DNA of 64,000 bases, from the NCBI GenBank assembly GCA_041675505.1, contig JBAYTR010000008.1, positions 1-64,000 on the forward strand, read 5' to 3'. The notes under the pieces are model-generated. The model saw only the letters and a list, made by a program, of their open reading frames with translations. It searched no databases and was not told where the DNA came from. Source of the DNA: JAGPCK01 sp041675505. Its GTDB lineage: Bacteria > Bacteroidota > Bacteroidia > UKL13-3. The position numbers and the translations under genes are program-made. Of this stretch, positions 17,073 through 26,274 are shown piece by piece. Position 1 is the stretch's first letter; every line of letters starts with the position of its first letter.

Positions 17073-17847
17073 TCAGGTTCCATTGATTAATAAATGCAAT
17101 ACTCTCATGGGCAGTGAGGTCGAAATGTACCGGCACCAAGGATACGTAGCCATTTTGTAATGCCCACTCATCGGTGTCTTCTCCCTTATCGTAGTTCACA
17201 AATTTCCCTGTGAGCCAGTAATAGGTACGTCCGTTAGGATCTTTGCGCTCGTCAAATTCTTCTTCCCATTTAGCTAACGCCTGCCTGCATACTTTTATTC
17301 CTTTGCTTTCAGTTTCTTTTAATTTAGGTACGTTCACGTTAAGTAGTGTACCTTTTGGTAAACCGTTAGTCAAAATATTTTTGGCCACGGTATGAGCCAC
17401 TTTTTTGGCATAACTGAAATCGGCATCGTAACTGTAATCGAGCAAAGAAAAACCTACGGAAGGAATACTTTCAATGGCTCCTTCCACAGCAGCCGACATA
17501 GTGCCTGAATAGATAACATTAATAGAAGAGTTGGAACCGTGATTGATTCCTGATACCAACAAATCGGGTTTGCGGTGCAGTACTTTGGAAACTGCCAGCT
17601 TCACACAATCAGCAGGTGTGCCCGAACATTGCCACGCTTGCAGTTCTCCGTATATATCTGTCCGAATCTGATCTAAGCGCAAAGGTTTGCTTATGGTAAC
17701 AGCATGGCCCATCCCCGACTGCGGACTATCGGGTGCCACAATCACCACATCACCCAATGGCTGCACGGCTTCTACCAAAGCACGTATGCCCGGAGCAGTG
17801 ATGCCATCATCATTAGAAACCAAAATCAATGGTCGTTCTTTACTCAT
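17065..17847 (-). CDS. surE: 5'/3'-nucleotidase SurE
   Basis: 260 aa. Metal-dependent phosphatase that removes phosphate from nucleoside monophosphates, linked to stationary-phase survival. The N-terminal ILVSNDDGITAPGIRALVEA holds the paired metal-binding Asp residues; SGINHGSNSSINVIYSGTM is the second signature and completes the active site. The ATG at 17847 is preceded by TATATTTG at 17859-17852. Head of the surE / membrane protein / lpxB operon. Confidence 0.95.
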   Translation of the reverse strand: MSKERPLILVSNDDGITAPGIRALVEAVQPLGDVVIVAPDSPQSGMGHAVTISKPLRLDQIRTDIYGELQAWQCSGTPADCVKLAVSKVLHRKPDLLVSGINHGSNSSINVIYSGTMSAAVEGAIESIPSVGFSLLDYSYDADFSYAKKVAHTVAKNILTNGLPKGTLLNVNVPKLKETESKGIKVCRQALAKWEEEFDERKDPNGRTYYWLTGKFVNYDKGEDTDEWALQNGYVSLVPVHFDLTAHESIAFINQWNLND

Positions 17848-17851
17848 GCCG

Positions 17852-17859
17852 CAAATATA
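17852..17859 (-). promoter_or_regulatory. -7 box for surE
   Basis: TATATTTG on the minus strand, four bases before the ATG (TATATTTGCGGC-ATG), again implying little or no 5' leader. Confidence 0.6.
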
Positions 17860-17909
17860 ATGAGATATGTTCCTTATTGTTTTTTATACTCAATTTCCTA
17901 TTTTTGGGC

Positions 17910-18329
17910 ATGAGCATACGCCTCGCTTTTGTGGATGACTATGATGTTTCGCAGAAAGTATTTGCCGGATTATTCGCACAAATACCTGATGTGGAAGTGG
18001 TGGCGGTATGCGGAAGCGGAGAACATTTATTATCTCAATTGGACGATGTGGAAATTGATGTGGCCGTGGTTGATTTAATTATGCCCGGCATGGACGGTGT
18101 GGAAACTATTGCTGCCATCAAAAAAATAAAACCGGCCATTCATTGCATTGGCATTTCTTCTTATGACCGCGAAGAAATATTGTTGCAGATGGTTGACTCC
18201 GGTGCAACGGGTTACCTGTCGAAAGAAGTGAATATGCAGGAGTACCACAAAGCTATTACTGAGGTGATGAAAGGCAACACGCATTTTCCTGAAACGCTTC
18301 AGGCTTTGTTACGCAACAGAGAAGCTTAA
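17910..18329 (+). CDS. stand-alone response regulator receiver protein
   Basis: 139 aa made of one receiver domain only. Acidic pair Asp9-Asp10, phospho-acceptor Asp55 in VVDLIMPGMDG, the switch Ser in ISSYD and the conserved Lys in YLSKEVN are all present. No DNA-binding or enzymatic output domain follows, so it probably acts by protein contact or phosphotransfer. The frame extends to 17829 but that would run into surE; MSIRLAFVDD at 17910 is the natural start. No kinase is adjacent; two orphan kinases lie elsewhere in the window (1375 and 39589). Confidence 0.85.
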   Translation: MSIRLAFVDDYDVSQKVFAGLFAQIPDVEVVAVCGSGEHLLSQLDDVEIDVAVVDLIMPGMDGVETIAAIKKIKPAIHCIGISSYDREEILLQMVDSGATGYLSKEVNMQEYHKAITEVMKGNTHFPETLQALLRNREA

Positions 18330-18334
18330 CAACA

Positions 18335-19093
18335 CTATTTTTCCCCGTGGTCTGCTTTTTCCTTGGTGTGCAGTGGCGACATATCAACGTACTTCATATA
18401 GCGCACAATACGTTGCTGCTTTTTGCGGATGTATGCTGTGGGTTTAGCCGGTGACCATTTGCGTGGATTAGGCAATACCGCAGCTATCAAAGCCGCCTCA
18501 TTCTTTGACAGGTTCTCACAACTTTTGCTGAAATATTCCTGAGCAGCAGCCTCTGCACCATATATACCATCGCCCATTTCAATGATGTTGAGGTAAACCT
18601 CCAGTATACGTTTTTTGTTCCAGAAGGTTTCAATGGCCAGCGTAAAATACACTTCAACACCTTTGCGTAACCAACTACGCTTAGGCCACAAAAACAAATT
18701 CTTGGCGGTTTGTTGAGTAATCGTGCTGGCTCCGCGAAGTTTTTTTCCTTTCTCTATGTTGCGCTCCAGTGAGTTTTTGATTTGCTCAAAATCAAACCCG
18801 AAGTGTTCAAAAAATTTAGGATCCTCAGAGGTTACCACGGCCAAGGGCATATTGGGCGACATTTCGTCTAATGCCACCCAATCTTTTTCCAAACGAGTTT
18901 CTTTATCGTCTTTACGTTCCTCAAAAAGGCGGATAATGTGAAGGGGAGTAAATGGTACGGGCATTATACGGTACAAACAGATAAACACCAAGCTCCACTG
19001 AATAAACTGCAACAACAGGAAAAGTATCCCGCGTTTTACCTGCTGCAAAAAGCCGCTGGCACCTTTTTTCGATTTGTTTTGCTGCTTGCCCAA
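18335..19093 (-). CDS. mtgA: monofunctional peptidoglycan glycosyltransferase
   Basis: 252 aa from the chosen start. GT51 enzyme that polymerises lipid II into glycan strands. One transmembrane helix (LLLQFIQWSLVFICLY) precedes the catalytic domain with the catalytic Glu in TSEDPKFFEHFGFD, then GASTITQQTAKNLFLW and LEVYLNIIEMGDGIYGAEAAA. There is no transpeptidase domain. The open frame reaches 19153, but a good promoter (TTG at 19153-19151, 19 bp, TATTTTTG at 19131-19124) lies inside that stretch, so the TTG at 19093 is preferred. No ATG lies between the promoter and the helix; the exact start is uncertain. Confidence 0.88.
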   Translation of the reverse strand: MGKQQNKSKKGASGFLQQVKRGILFLLLQFIQWSLVFICLYRIMPVPFTPLHIIRLFEERKDDKETRLEKDWVALDEMSPNMPLAVVTSEDPKFFEHFGFDFEQIKNSLERNIEKGKKLRGASTITQQTAKNLFLWPKRSWLRKGVEVYFTLAIETFWNKKRILEVYLNIIEMGDGIYGAEAAAQEYFSKSCENLSKNEAALIAAVLPNPRKWSPAKPTAYIRKKQQRIVRYMKYVDMSPLHTKEKADHGEK

Positions 19094-19113
19094 AATAGTT
19101 ACTTGGTGTTGGT

Positions 19114-19153
19114 TAACTTTGCGCAAAAATAAGCGGATATGAAATACAGACAA
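19114..19153. promoter_or_regulatory. divergent overlapping promoters for mtgA and the aldo/keto reductase
   Basis: Plus strand: TAACTTTG at 19114-19121 serves the reductase start at 19139. Minus strand: TTG (19153-19151) and TATTTTTG (19131-19124) with 19-bp spacing serve mtgA. The two -7 boxes are two bases apart, and the mtgA -33 element lies within the reductase coding sequence. Confidence 0.5.
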
Positions 19154-20149
19154 CTGGGTAATTCAGGATTATATATTTCTGAGATAAGTTTGGGTACCTG
19201 GCTAACAACCGGTTTGGGTATTGATAACTCCACTGCGTTTGATTGTATGAAACGCGCCTTGGACCTGGGCGTCAACTTTATTGATACAGCTGATATATAC
19301 AACAAAGGCGAGTCAGAAAAAGTGCTGGGCGATTTCCTGAAAACCATTAAACGGGAAGAAGTCATTGTAGGCACCAAGGTATTTGGCCCCATGAGCGAAC
19401 ACTGGATGAACCAGGGCCTTTCCATACGCCATGTACGCAGTGCCTGTGAAGCATCTCTTCAACGCTTAAAAACCGACTACATTGATTTGTACCAATGCCA
19501 CCGCTACGATATTGATACACCTTTGGAAGAAACCTGTTATGCCATGCACAACCTGGTGGAACGTGGCTATATTTTACATTGGGGAGTGAGCCAATGGAGT
19601 GCTGTACAAATAACCAATGCCATGCGTATTTGCGAACGCAACGGCTGGCGCAAACCTGTATCCAACCAGCCTGTTTACAACATGCTCAACCGCTCACTGG
19701 AAGTAGATGTGATGGACGTTTGCCAAAAAGAACAACTGGGCATTGTAGTTTACTCTCCCCTGGCTCAGGGTTTGTTAACCGGCAAATACACGCGCGACCA
19801 TGTACCCGCTGATTCACGCGCCTCAAATGATGTGATGGGTGTGTGGTTCCCAACCAAACGTATGGACGAAGGCTTTTACCAAAAAATGGATATGCTCAAA
19901 ACCATTGCTGCTGGCTATGATATTTCAATGGCAGAACTGGCACTGGCCTGGGCGCTGAGTAAACAACCCATCACCAGCCTGATTATAGGTGCATCACGTC
20001 CGCAGCAGGTGGAACAAAACGTAAAAGCCATTCACGTAAATCTTCCGGCAGAAATTATGCAGGAAATTGAAAACATTCTCGACAATGCACCTGTTGACCA
20101 ATACACGGGAACACGCATTGGATTCGGAATTATTAAAAGAGGTTATTGA
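19139..20149 (+). CDS. aldo/keto reductase, Kv-beta-like
   Basis: 336 aa TIM-barrel NADPH-dependent reductase. Family landmarks: N-terminal YRQLGNSGLYISEISLGTW, active-site Asp and Tyr in FIDTADIYNKGESE, Lys in IVGTKVFG, His in LYQCHRYD, and the NADPH-binding IIGASRPQQVEQN near the end. The YSPLAQGLLTGKY segment is typical of the Kv-beta/YghZ branch. The substrate is unknown. 15 bp before the metallophosphoesterase gene, possibly co-transcribed. Confidence 0.9.
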   Translation: MKYRQLGNSGLYISEISLGTWLTTGLGIDNSTAFDCMKRALDLGVNFIDTADIYNKGESEKVLGDFLKTIKREEVIVGTKVFGPMSEHWMNQGLSIRHVRSACEASLQRLKTDYIDLYQCHRYDIDTPLEETCYAMHNLVERGYILHWGVSQWSAVQITNAMRICERNGWRKPVSNQPVYNMLNRSLEVDVMDVCQKEQLGIVVYSPLAQGLLTGKYTRDHVPADSRASNDVMGVWFPTKRMDEGFYQKMDMLKTIAAGYDISMAELALAWALSKQPITSLIIGASRPQQVEQNVKAIHVNLPAEIMQEIENILDNAPVDQYTGTRIGFGIIKRGY

Positions 20150-20164
20150 TAACATTACTGCACG

Positions 20165-21445
20165 GTGCTCATATTTAAATTAAAACTCATTCTAGGCACA
20201 GTTGCCTTTGTAATGCTTATTGACGCTTACCTGTGGCTGGGAATAAAAAGACTTCTCTTTAAAAAATCGCACAAGCATCAACTGCTGGTTAAAAAAATAT
20301 TCTGGACCATCCCCTGGATTTTTATTGCCGGCAGTGTGTGTTACCTGATTGTACCGCAACTGGAATCAAACACACTGTTCCGAAATTATTTTATGGCCTC
20401 ACTGGCCACTGTTTATTTCTCCAAACTGATTGTTTTGCCTTTTTTGTTTGCTGATGATTTACGCAGGTTGGCCATTTGGTCAAAACGCAAAATCATGCGA
20501 ACAGCAGCTCCTGCCGCACCTGCCAGCACTCAGGAAAATCCTGAACATAAAATTTCCCGCTCCAAATTTATTACCCAGGCGGGTATTATAGCCGGTGGCA
20601 TTCCTTTTATTATGCTTACCAAAGGCATGGTAAAAGGTGCTTATGATTACAAGCTAAGGCATGAGACTATTTATCTCCCCAAGTTACCCGATCGTTTCAA
20701 CGGATTAAAAATAGTGCAGATTTCTGATATACATTCAGGAAGCTTTTTTGATAAAGATGCCGTGAAAAAAGGTATCGACATGATTATGCAACAAAAAGCC
20801 GATTTGATTTTTTTTACCGGTGACATGGTGAACAACAAAACGGACGAAGTATATGAATACACTGATATCTTCGGGCACATCAAAGCACCGATGGGCGTAT
20901 TCTCTACCCTGGGTAATCATGATTACGGAGATTATGTAACCACGTGGACAAGCCCTGAAGAGAAAGCTAAAAATTTGGCTGATCTGTGTGATGTACACAA
21001 AGACATGGGATGGAACTTAATGCGAAATCAGCACGAAGTAATTTCAATACACGGACAAAAACTGGGTTTAATAGGAGTTGAAAACTGGGGCGACAGAGGA
21101 CGCTTTCAAAAGTTTGGCGATATCACAAAAGCCAAACAAGGCATGGAAGAAACTCCTGTACAGTTGCTCTTATCTCACGACCCCTCACACTGGGATGCCA
21201 TCGTTCGCAAAGAGCATCAAGACATTGATGTAATGTTTGCCGGACATACACACGGCATGCAATTCGGGGTTGAGATTGGTTCGTTTAAATGGAGTCCGTC
21301 ACAATACATTTACAAACAATGGGCAGGCATGCACACCGAGGGCAATCAGCACTTGTACGTAAACAGAGGTTTTGGTTTTATAGGGTATCCCGGTCGGGTT
21401 GGAATATTACCCGAGATTACGGTGTTTACACTTCAGAAAGCTTAG
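20165..21445 (+). CDS. membrane-anchored metallophosphoesterase (YkuE/YaeI-like)
   Basis: 426 aa. The N-terminal 140 residues hold about four hydrophobic helices, the last preceded by SRSKFITQAG. The calcineurin-like phosphoesterase domain follows with every metal-binding motif: ISDIHSG, TGDMVNN, LGNHDYGD, LLSHDPSHWD and AGHTHGMQFG. YkuE-type enzymes hydrolyse phospholipid-linked or UDP-linked phosphodiesters; the substrate here is not known. The GTG at 20165 is the first start in frame, 15 bp after the reductase gene. The 3' end is 5 bp from the convergent T9SS gene. Confidence 0.85.
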   Translation: MLIFKLKLILGTVAFVMLIDAYLWLGIKRLLFKKSHKHQLLVKKIFWTIPWIFIAGSVCYLIVPQLESNTLFRNYFMASLATVYFSKLIVLPFLFADDLRRLAIWSKRKIMRTAAPAAPASTQENPEHKISRSKFITQAGIIAGGIPFIMLTKGMVKGAYDYKLRHETIYLPKLPDRFNGLKIVQISDIHSGSFFDKDAVKKGIDMIMQQKADLIFFTGDMVNNKTDEVYEYTDIFGHIKAPMGVFSTLGNHDYGDYVTTWTSPEEKAKNLADLCDVHKDMGWNLMRNQHEVISIHGQKLGLIGVENWGDRGRFQKFGDITKAKQGMEETPVQLLLSHDPSHWDAIVRKEHQDIDVMFAGHTHGMQFGVEIGSFKWSPSQYIYKQWAGMHTEGNQHLYVNRGFGFIGYPGRVGILPEITVFTLQKA

Positions 21446-21450
21446 TAAAA

Positions 21451-24400
21451 TTATTGTTTCACCAGCTTTACCACTTTACTCCAATACGGAGTGGTAATGT
21501 GAAGGAAATAAACTCCCGCTGGCCAAGCCGTAGTTGATAAATCAAAATTGGAATCGCCTTCAGGTAAATACATTTCTTTCTGTAAAGAAAAATCAGCGCC
21601 TGCATTGGTTATTGTAATTTGCGCCTGCTGAGCTATGGTATTTACTATTGAAACACGGGTTGTACCGGTAAAAGGATTGGGAGCAACCTGCACATCAGCT
21701 GTTGTATAGACATCATCAAAATTAACACTTCTCACAGCCGAATAATCAAACGCTCCGTTATTATCAACTTGTCTCAAACGGTAGATAACTGTACCGCTTT
21801 CAACAGGTGAATAATCTGTATAAGTATATGATGCAACCGACACCACACTGCCTTTGCCGGGTATATCGTCCAGTTTGGTAAAACCATCCGGCAAACCCGC
21901 AACAGAACGCTCCACTTCAAAATGATGGTGATTCTGCTCCCATGATGTTGTCCAGTTTAAAACGGCATCCTTACCTTTACGTTGAGCAGTGAAAGTAAGC
22001 CACTCCACAGGCAGTGGTATAGTAGCCGAATTGGTACCGCTGTTTACCCAAAATTCTGAAAAACTACTCACATTAAACTCCAGAATATAACCGCTGAAAT
22101 AAGGAATTACTGCGGTAACTGACGTGTGCGGTATAAAGGTGGCCTGCCCTATGGTGGAGTTGTTGGCCCAACTGCCGTCCTGATTGGCACCACTGTATTT
22201 GGTAATGCCCATACGTTTGATGCTGTTAATAATCGGGTCGGCTACATCAAGTGCATTAAATTCCTGATGCGTGAGATAAAGGCGCACTGTAACCGGTAAA
22301 CCCGGAGCATTTTTAGTTCTGATTACCCAACTCCGGTCAAGATAATATTGTAATCCGCCTGAGTTTAAACTGCGAACTGCTCCTGTGTTGCGGTAACAAC
22401 TCACACGTATAGAATCCAAATAATACCCGTTATCTTTAATGGAGATTATTCTGCTGCCGCCTGAATTAAAATGCAACCAGGTATTAGTGCCGGTGCTTCG
22501 TTGAATAACATTGGTTACTGAGGTAGCTGCCGTCCATATGTTTTCCTGTGAATGAATATGAATATCATCAATGGCAATTCCCTCTTCGTTGGATGTAGCA
22601 TTGGAACTGAACACAAACCTGAATTGAACTGCACTTTTGTTGGTTATTGTATTTAAAGGAATAATGTAACTGGCCACATGCCATTTAGCCAAAGCCCCGC
22701 TCCAGGCATAAGGTGGTGTGCTGGTGGTATACCAGTTGGTGCCGCCCCCGAAGGTGCCCAGCTTAGTCCACACTCCGCCATCATTGTATTCCACCCACAA
22801 TAAATCAGAAGTAGACAACTTACGCATCATGTTAAAGGACAACACCGGATTGGTCGATCCAAAAGCAGTTGACATATCAAAAACAGGTGATGTGAGGTAG
22901 GAAGTTTCGTTGTTGTTGTAATTACCGCTTGCATTGGTATACCATGCGTAGGAACCATTGGCGGCCCCCACACCTAAAGTAGGCTTGCTTATGGTAAAAG
23001 GAGATCGTGCCCAGGTAGAGTTAGTACCTGATGCTATCCATCCACCGCTGCTCAATTCAAAGGATTCATAATAAGGATAGGTGCTTATACCGGTTACATA
23101 ATCCAACTGCACCACATTTGATGTATCCGGACAATTATCTGTATTGTTTATGCGTACGCTGTACTGTCCGTTTGTGGTAGCGGTGTAAACGGAAGATGTT
23201 GCTCCCGATATGGCCACATTATTTTTTAACCACTGATACGTATAACCCAGTTGCGGGGCAGTAGCTGTTAAGGTGACCAAATCTCCCGGGGTCATGGTTA
23301 ACGGACCCGATGGGGTTACTGTGGCAAAAGGCTGATACTTTACTTTGATGTAATAGGTACGAGTAGAGTACAAGTTATAGGGACAGGAATTGTCTCTGGC
23401 TAAAACAGAAAAATAATACGGAGAGGTAGATGCTTGTGCGTTGGTAGGTGTCCAACTAAAGTTACCTGAAGGGATAGGCGCACCAATAGAAGTAAAACTT
23501 GCCCCTGAAATGTTACCGCTCCAACTGAGTGTAACCGCATTCCCTGCGTCCGGGTCAACTACAGGTACAAGAAAACTCAGGTTTTGCCCCGGGCAAACCT
23601 CCCGCATAGCCTGCGAAGGTAAAATGGGGCTGGTTCTGCCTGAACCGCATACACTCACATTAATCTGAATATCTCTTCGAATAACACTGATCAGCTGATA
23701 AACGCCTGCTATTTTTCGCCACTCTTTCACCGCAATAACCAACACGCCTATCTGATTTGGAATGGGAATCATTTGAAGTGTGCCCGATAAAGAATCCAGA
23801 TTCAGAATGCCCCCGATTGTATAAACAGGATATCTTGGGGATAAACCCGCTGCATAAGAACACATGGTTGTTAGACTTTGCCATGCTGTATCCAAGTGGT
23901 AACTGATGGAATCTCTCGGACTATCCGTAGTATCAATTGCGCTCATGTTAATGTATTGAGCCTGATTGCCGCAAAGCAAAGAAATAGGAGCATCAGTAAA
24001 ATATGGAGAGGTATTGCAGGGTGCTAAACAGCGGTTGAATTTGGTAAACGTGAAAAAATTCTGGTTAGCCTGACCGGTTGTAATTGTTGAGTTTCTGGCT
24101 GCCAGTGTCCAGCTCACCCTCCACTGACAGATGGCTGCCCTGGCCGGAGTTCCGAAGTATACAGAAGAAATAAAAGTATATTCCTGAAACCCTACCGTTC
24201 CTAAAGGGCTTACACACCTGCTTACTGCACTGGAGCATACGGGAGTTATATCTTTTGTACTTACATGCGTAAGAGGGGCATTAAAGTTTAAACTTCCCCC
24301 TACTACATTAAGCGTCTGCCCTGTAGTGGTCACTAACACGGAGGAACCGCAATCACGATACACTTTAAGAACAAAATAAAAGGAATCATTACTGCAACGG

Positions 24401-24504
24401 TAAGTAAGATCACTACCCATTAAATGGGTGGCAAACGACTGACTGTAACTTGCAATAATTAAGCAGACAGGTATAAGTAAGTATAAAATCCTTCGCTTTA
24501 ACAT
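21451..24504 (-). CDS. large secreted protein with T9SS C-terminal sorting domain
   Basis: 1017 aa. Signal peptide (about 1-25, ending SFATHLMGSD). The N-terminal part (GSDLTYRCSNDSFYFVLKVYRDC) matches the start of many large Bacteroidota surface proteins. PKD/Ig-like stretches follow around 300-460, a MAM- or jelly-roll-like region about 475-650, and the type A sorting domain closes the protein (VAPNPFTGTTRVSIVNT to KVVKLVKQ). It is probably exported across the outer membrane by T9SS and attached to the surface or released. Role unknown; adhesion is a guess. Confidence 0.82.
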   Translation of the reverse strand: MLKRRILYLLIPVCLIIASYSQSFATHLMGSDLTYRCSNDSFYFVLKVYRDCGSSVLVTTTGQTLNVVGGSLNFNAPLTHVSTKDITPVCSSAVSRCVSPLGTVGFQEYTFISSVYFGTPARAAICQWRVSWTLAARNSTITTGQANQNFFTFTKFNRCLAPCNTSPYFTDAPISLLCGNQAQYINMSAIDTTDSPRDSISYHLDTAWQSLTTMCSYAAGLSPRYPVYTIGGILNLDSLSGTLQMIPIPNQIGVLVIAVKEWRKIAGVYQLISVIRRDIQINVSVCGSGRTSPILPSQAMREVCPGQNLSFLVPVVDPDAGNAVTLSWSGNISGASFTSIGAPIPSGNFSWTPTNAQASTSPYYFSVLARDNSCPYNLYSTRTYYIKVKYQPFATVTPSGPLTMTPGDLVTLTATAPQLGYTYQWLKNNVAISGATSSVYTATTNGQYSVRINNTDNCPDTSNVVQLDYVTGISTYPYYESFELSSGGWIASGTNSTWARSPFTISKPTLGVGAANGSYAWYTNASGNYNNNETSYLTSPVFDMSTAFGSTNPVLSFNMMRKLSTSDLLWVEYNDGGVWTKLGTFGGGTNWYTTSTPPYAWSGALAKWHVASYIIPLNTITNKSAVQFRFVFSSNATSNEEGIAIDDIHIHSQENIWTAATSVTNVIQRSTGTNTWLHFNSGGSRIISIKDNGYYLDSIRVSCYRNTGAVRSLNSGGLQYYLDRSWVIRTKNAPGLPVTVRLYLTHQEFNALDVADPIINSIKRMGITKYSGANQDGSWANNSTIGQATFIPHTSVTAVIPYFSGYILEFNVSSFSEFWVNSGTNSATIPLPVEWLTFTAQRKGKDAVLNWTTSWEQNHHHFEVERSVAGLPDGFTKLDDIPGKGSVVSVASYTYTDYSPVESGTVIYRLRQVDNNGAFDYSAVRSVNFDDVYTTADVQVAPNPFTGTTRVSIVNTIAQQAQITITNAGADFSLQKEMYLPEGDSNFDLSTTAWPAGVYFLHITTPYWSKVVKLVKQ

Positions 24505-24577
24505 TTTACTTCACTAAACCTTAGCAAATCTTAATTTATTCCCTCACAAAAACAAAGATTTACATCAAGTATTCAAA

Positions 24578-24585
24578 TATATTTG
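24578..24585 (+). promoter_or_regulatory. -7 box for ettA
   Basis: TATATTTG at 24578-24585 places transcription start near 24592. This excludes the earlier in-frame ATG at 24583 and supports the start at 24604. Confidence 0.5.
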
Positions 24586-24603
24586 CACCTTAAATTTTAC
24601 ACG

Positions 24604-26274
24604 ATGAGCGACCAGAAAATTATCTTTTCTATGGCGGGGGTAAACAAGACCTACCCACCTAATAAACAAGTTCTTAAAAATATCTACCTTTCATTTTTCT
24701 ATGGTGCAAAGATTGGTGTACTGGGTTTAAACGGATCAGGAAAATCCAGTTTGCTTCGCATTATTGCCGGAATTGACAAGAATTTTCAGGGAGAAGTGGT
24801 ATTTGACGGTTCGTACAAAATTGGCTTACTGGAACAGGAGCCTCAATTGGACGAAAGTAAAAGTGTGATAGAAGTGGTAAGAGAAGGCGTTAAGCACATT
24901 ACCGATTTATTGGCTGAATTTGATGAAGTAAACAATCAGCTGGCTGAACCCATGAGTGATGAAGCCATGAATAAGTTGCTCGACAAACAGGCCAACCTGA
25001 TGGAGAAACTGGAACAAACTGATGCCTGGGAACTGGACAATAAACTGGAGAAAGCTATGGATGCATTAAGGTGCCCGGATGCAGATACTCCGGTGAATAT
25101 TCTCTCCGGTGGAGAGCGCAGACGTGTGGCCTTGTGCCGTTTGCTGCTAAGTAATCCCGATATTCTTTTGTTAGATGAACCAACCAACCACCTGGATGCT
25201 GAATCGGTAGACTGGTTGGAACAATACCTGAAAAATTTTCCCGGAACTGTAATTGCCGTGACCCACGACCGTTACTTCCTTGATAACGTAGCCGGGTGGA
25301 TATTGGAACTTGACCGCGGAGAGGGTATTCCGTGGAAAGGCAATTACACCAGCTGGTTGGAGCAAAAACAAAACAGGTTGGCTCAGGAAGAAAAGCAAGA
25401 GAGTAAACGCGCTAAGACACTGGAACGTGAGTTGGAGTGGGTACGCATGGGTCCAAAAGGCCGGCATGCTAAACAAAAAGCCAGATTAGGTGCTTATGAA
25501 AAAATGCTTAACGAAGAGCAGAAAGAGAAAGAACAACAGCTGGAAATCTTTATTCCACCGGGCCCGCGTTTGGGAGATGTAGTCATTGAAGCGCAAAACA
25601 TCAGCAAAGCTTTCGGCAATAAATTATTGTATGAGAACCTGAGTTTCTCTTTGCCCAAAGGAGGCATTGTTGGTATCATTGGTCCGAATGGTGTGGGTAA
25701 AACAACACTCTTTCGCATGATGCTCGGATTAGAGCAGCCCGATAGCGGAACGTTCAAAGTGGGTGAAACGGTAAAGGTAGCTTATGTGGATCAGAGCCAT
25801 AAAGATTTGCTGCCCGATAAAAGTGTATTCGAAGTAATAAGTGGCGGAACAGAAACCATGATTGCCGGAGGAAGGCAGATTAATGCCCGTGCCTACATTT
25901 CAAAATTCAACTTTAGCGGAACGGACCAAAGCAAAAAAGTGGGGGTACTTTCCGGTGGAGAAAGAAACCGTGTGCATTTAGCTATTACACTAAAAGAAGG
26001 CGGTAACGTGCTTTTGCTTGACGAGCCTACCAATGACATTGACGTTAATACACTACGTGCATTGGAAGAGGCCATAGAAAACTTTGCCGGTTGTGTGGTG
26101 GTAATTTCCCACGATCGCTGGTTTATTGACCGCATAGCCACACATATTCTGGCCTTTGAAGGAAACTCACAAGCGTATTGGTTTGAAGGAAACTACAGCG
26201 AATACGAAGAGAACAAAAAACAACGACTTGGCGATACACAGCCCCACAGGGTGCGCTTCAAAAACATTCACTAA
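24604..26274 (+). CDS. ettA: energy-dependent translational throttle protein EttA (ABC-F)
   Basis: 556 aa, two ABC ATPase domains in tandem without membrane segments. Walker A GLNGSGKSS and GPNGVGKTT, signatures LSGGERRRVALCR and LSGGERNRVHLAI, Walker B LLLDEPTNHLD and LLLDEPTNDID. The first domain carries the arm typical of EttA, and the linker (about 240-310) is charged. EttA binds the ribosomal E site and gates early elongation according to ATP/ADP ratio. The frame opens at 24583, but the promoter position favours MSDQKIIFSMAGV at 24604. The 3' end overlaps the convergent hydrolase by 4 bp. Confidence 0.93.
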   Translation: MSDQKIIFSMAGVNKTYPPNKQVLKNIYLSFFYGAKIGVLGLNGSGKSSLLRIIAGIDKNFQGEVVFDGSYKIGLLEQEPQLDESKSVIEVVREGVKHITDLLAEFDEVNNQLAEPMSDEAMNKLLDKQANLMEKLEQTDAWELDNKLEKAMDALRCPDADTPVNILSGGERRRVALCRLLLSNPDILLLDEPTNHLDAESVDWLEQYLKNFPGTVIAVTHDRYFLDNVAGWILELDRGEGIPWKGNYTSWLEQKQNRLAQEEKQESKRAKTLERELEWVRMGPKGRHAKQKARLGAYEKMLNEEQKEKEQQLEIFIPPGPRLGDVVIEAQNISKAFGNKLLYENLSFSLPKGGIVGIIGPNGVGKTTLFRMMLGLEQPDSGTFKVGETVKVAYVDQSHKDLLPDKSVFEVISGGTETMIAGGRQINARAYISKFNFSGTDQSKKVGVLSGGERNRVHLAITLKEGGNVLLLDEPTNDIDVNTLRALEEAIENFAGCVVVISHDRWFIDRIATHILAFEGNSQAYWFEGNYSEYEENKKQRLGDTQPHRVRFKNIH

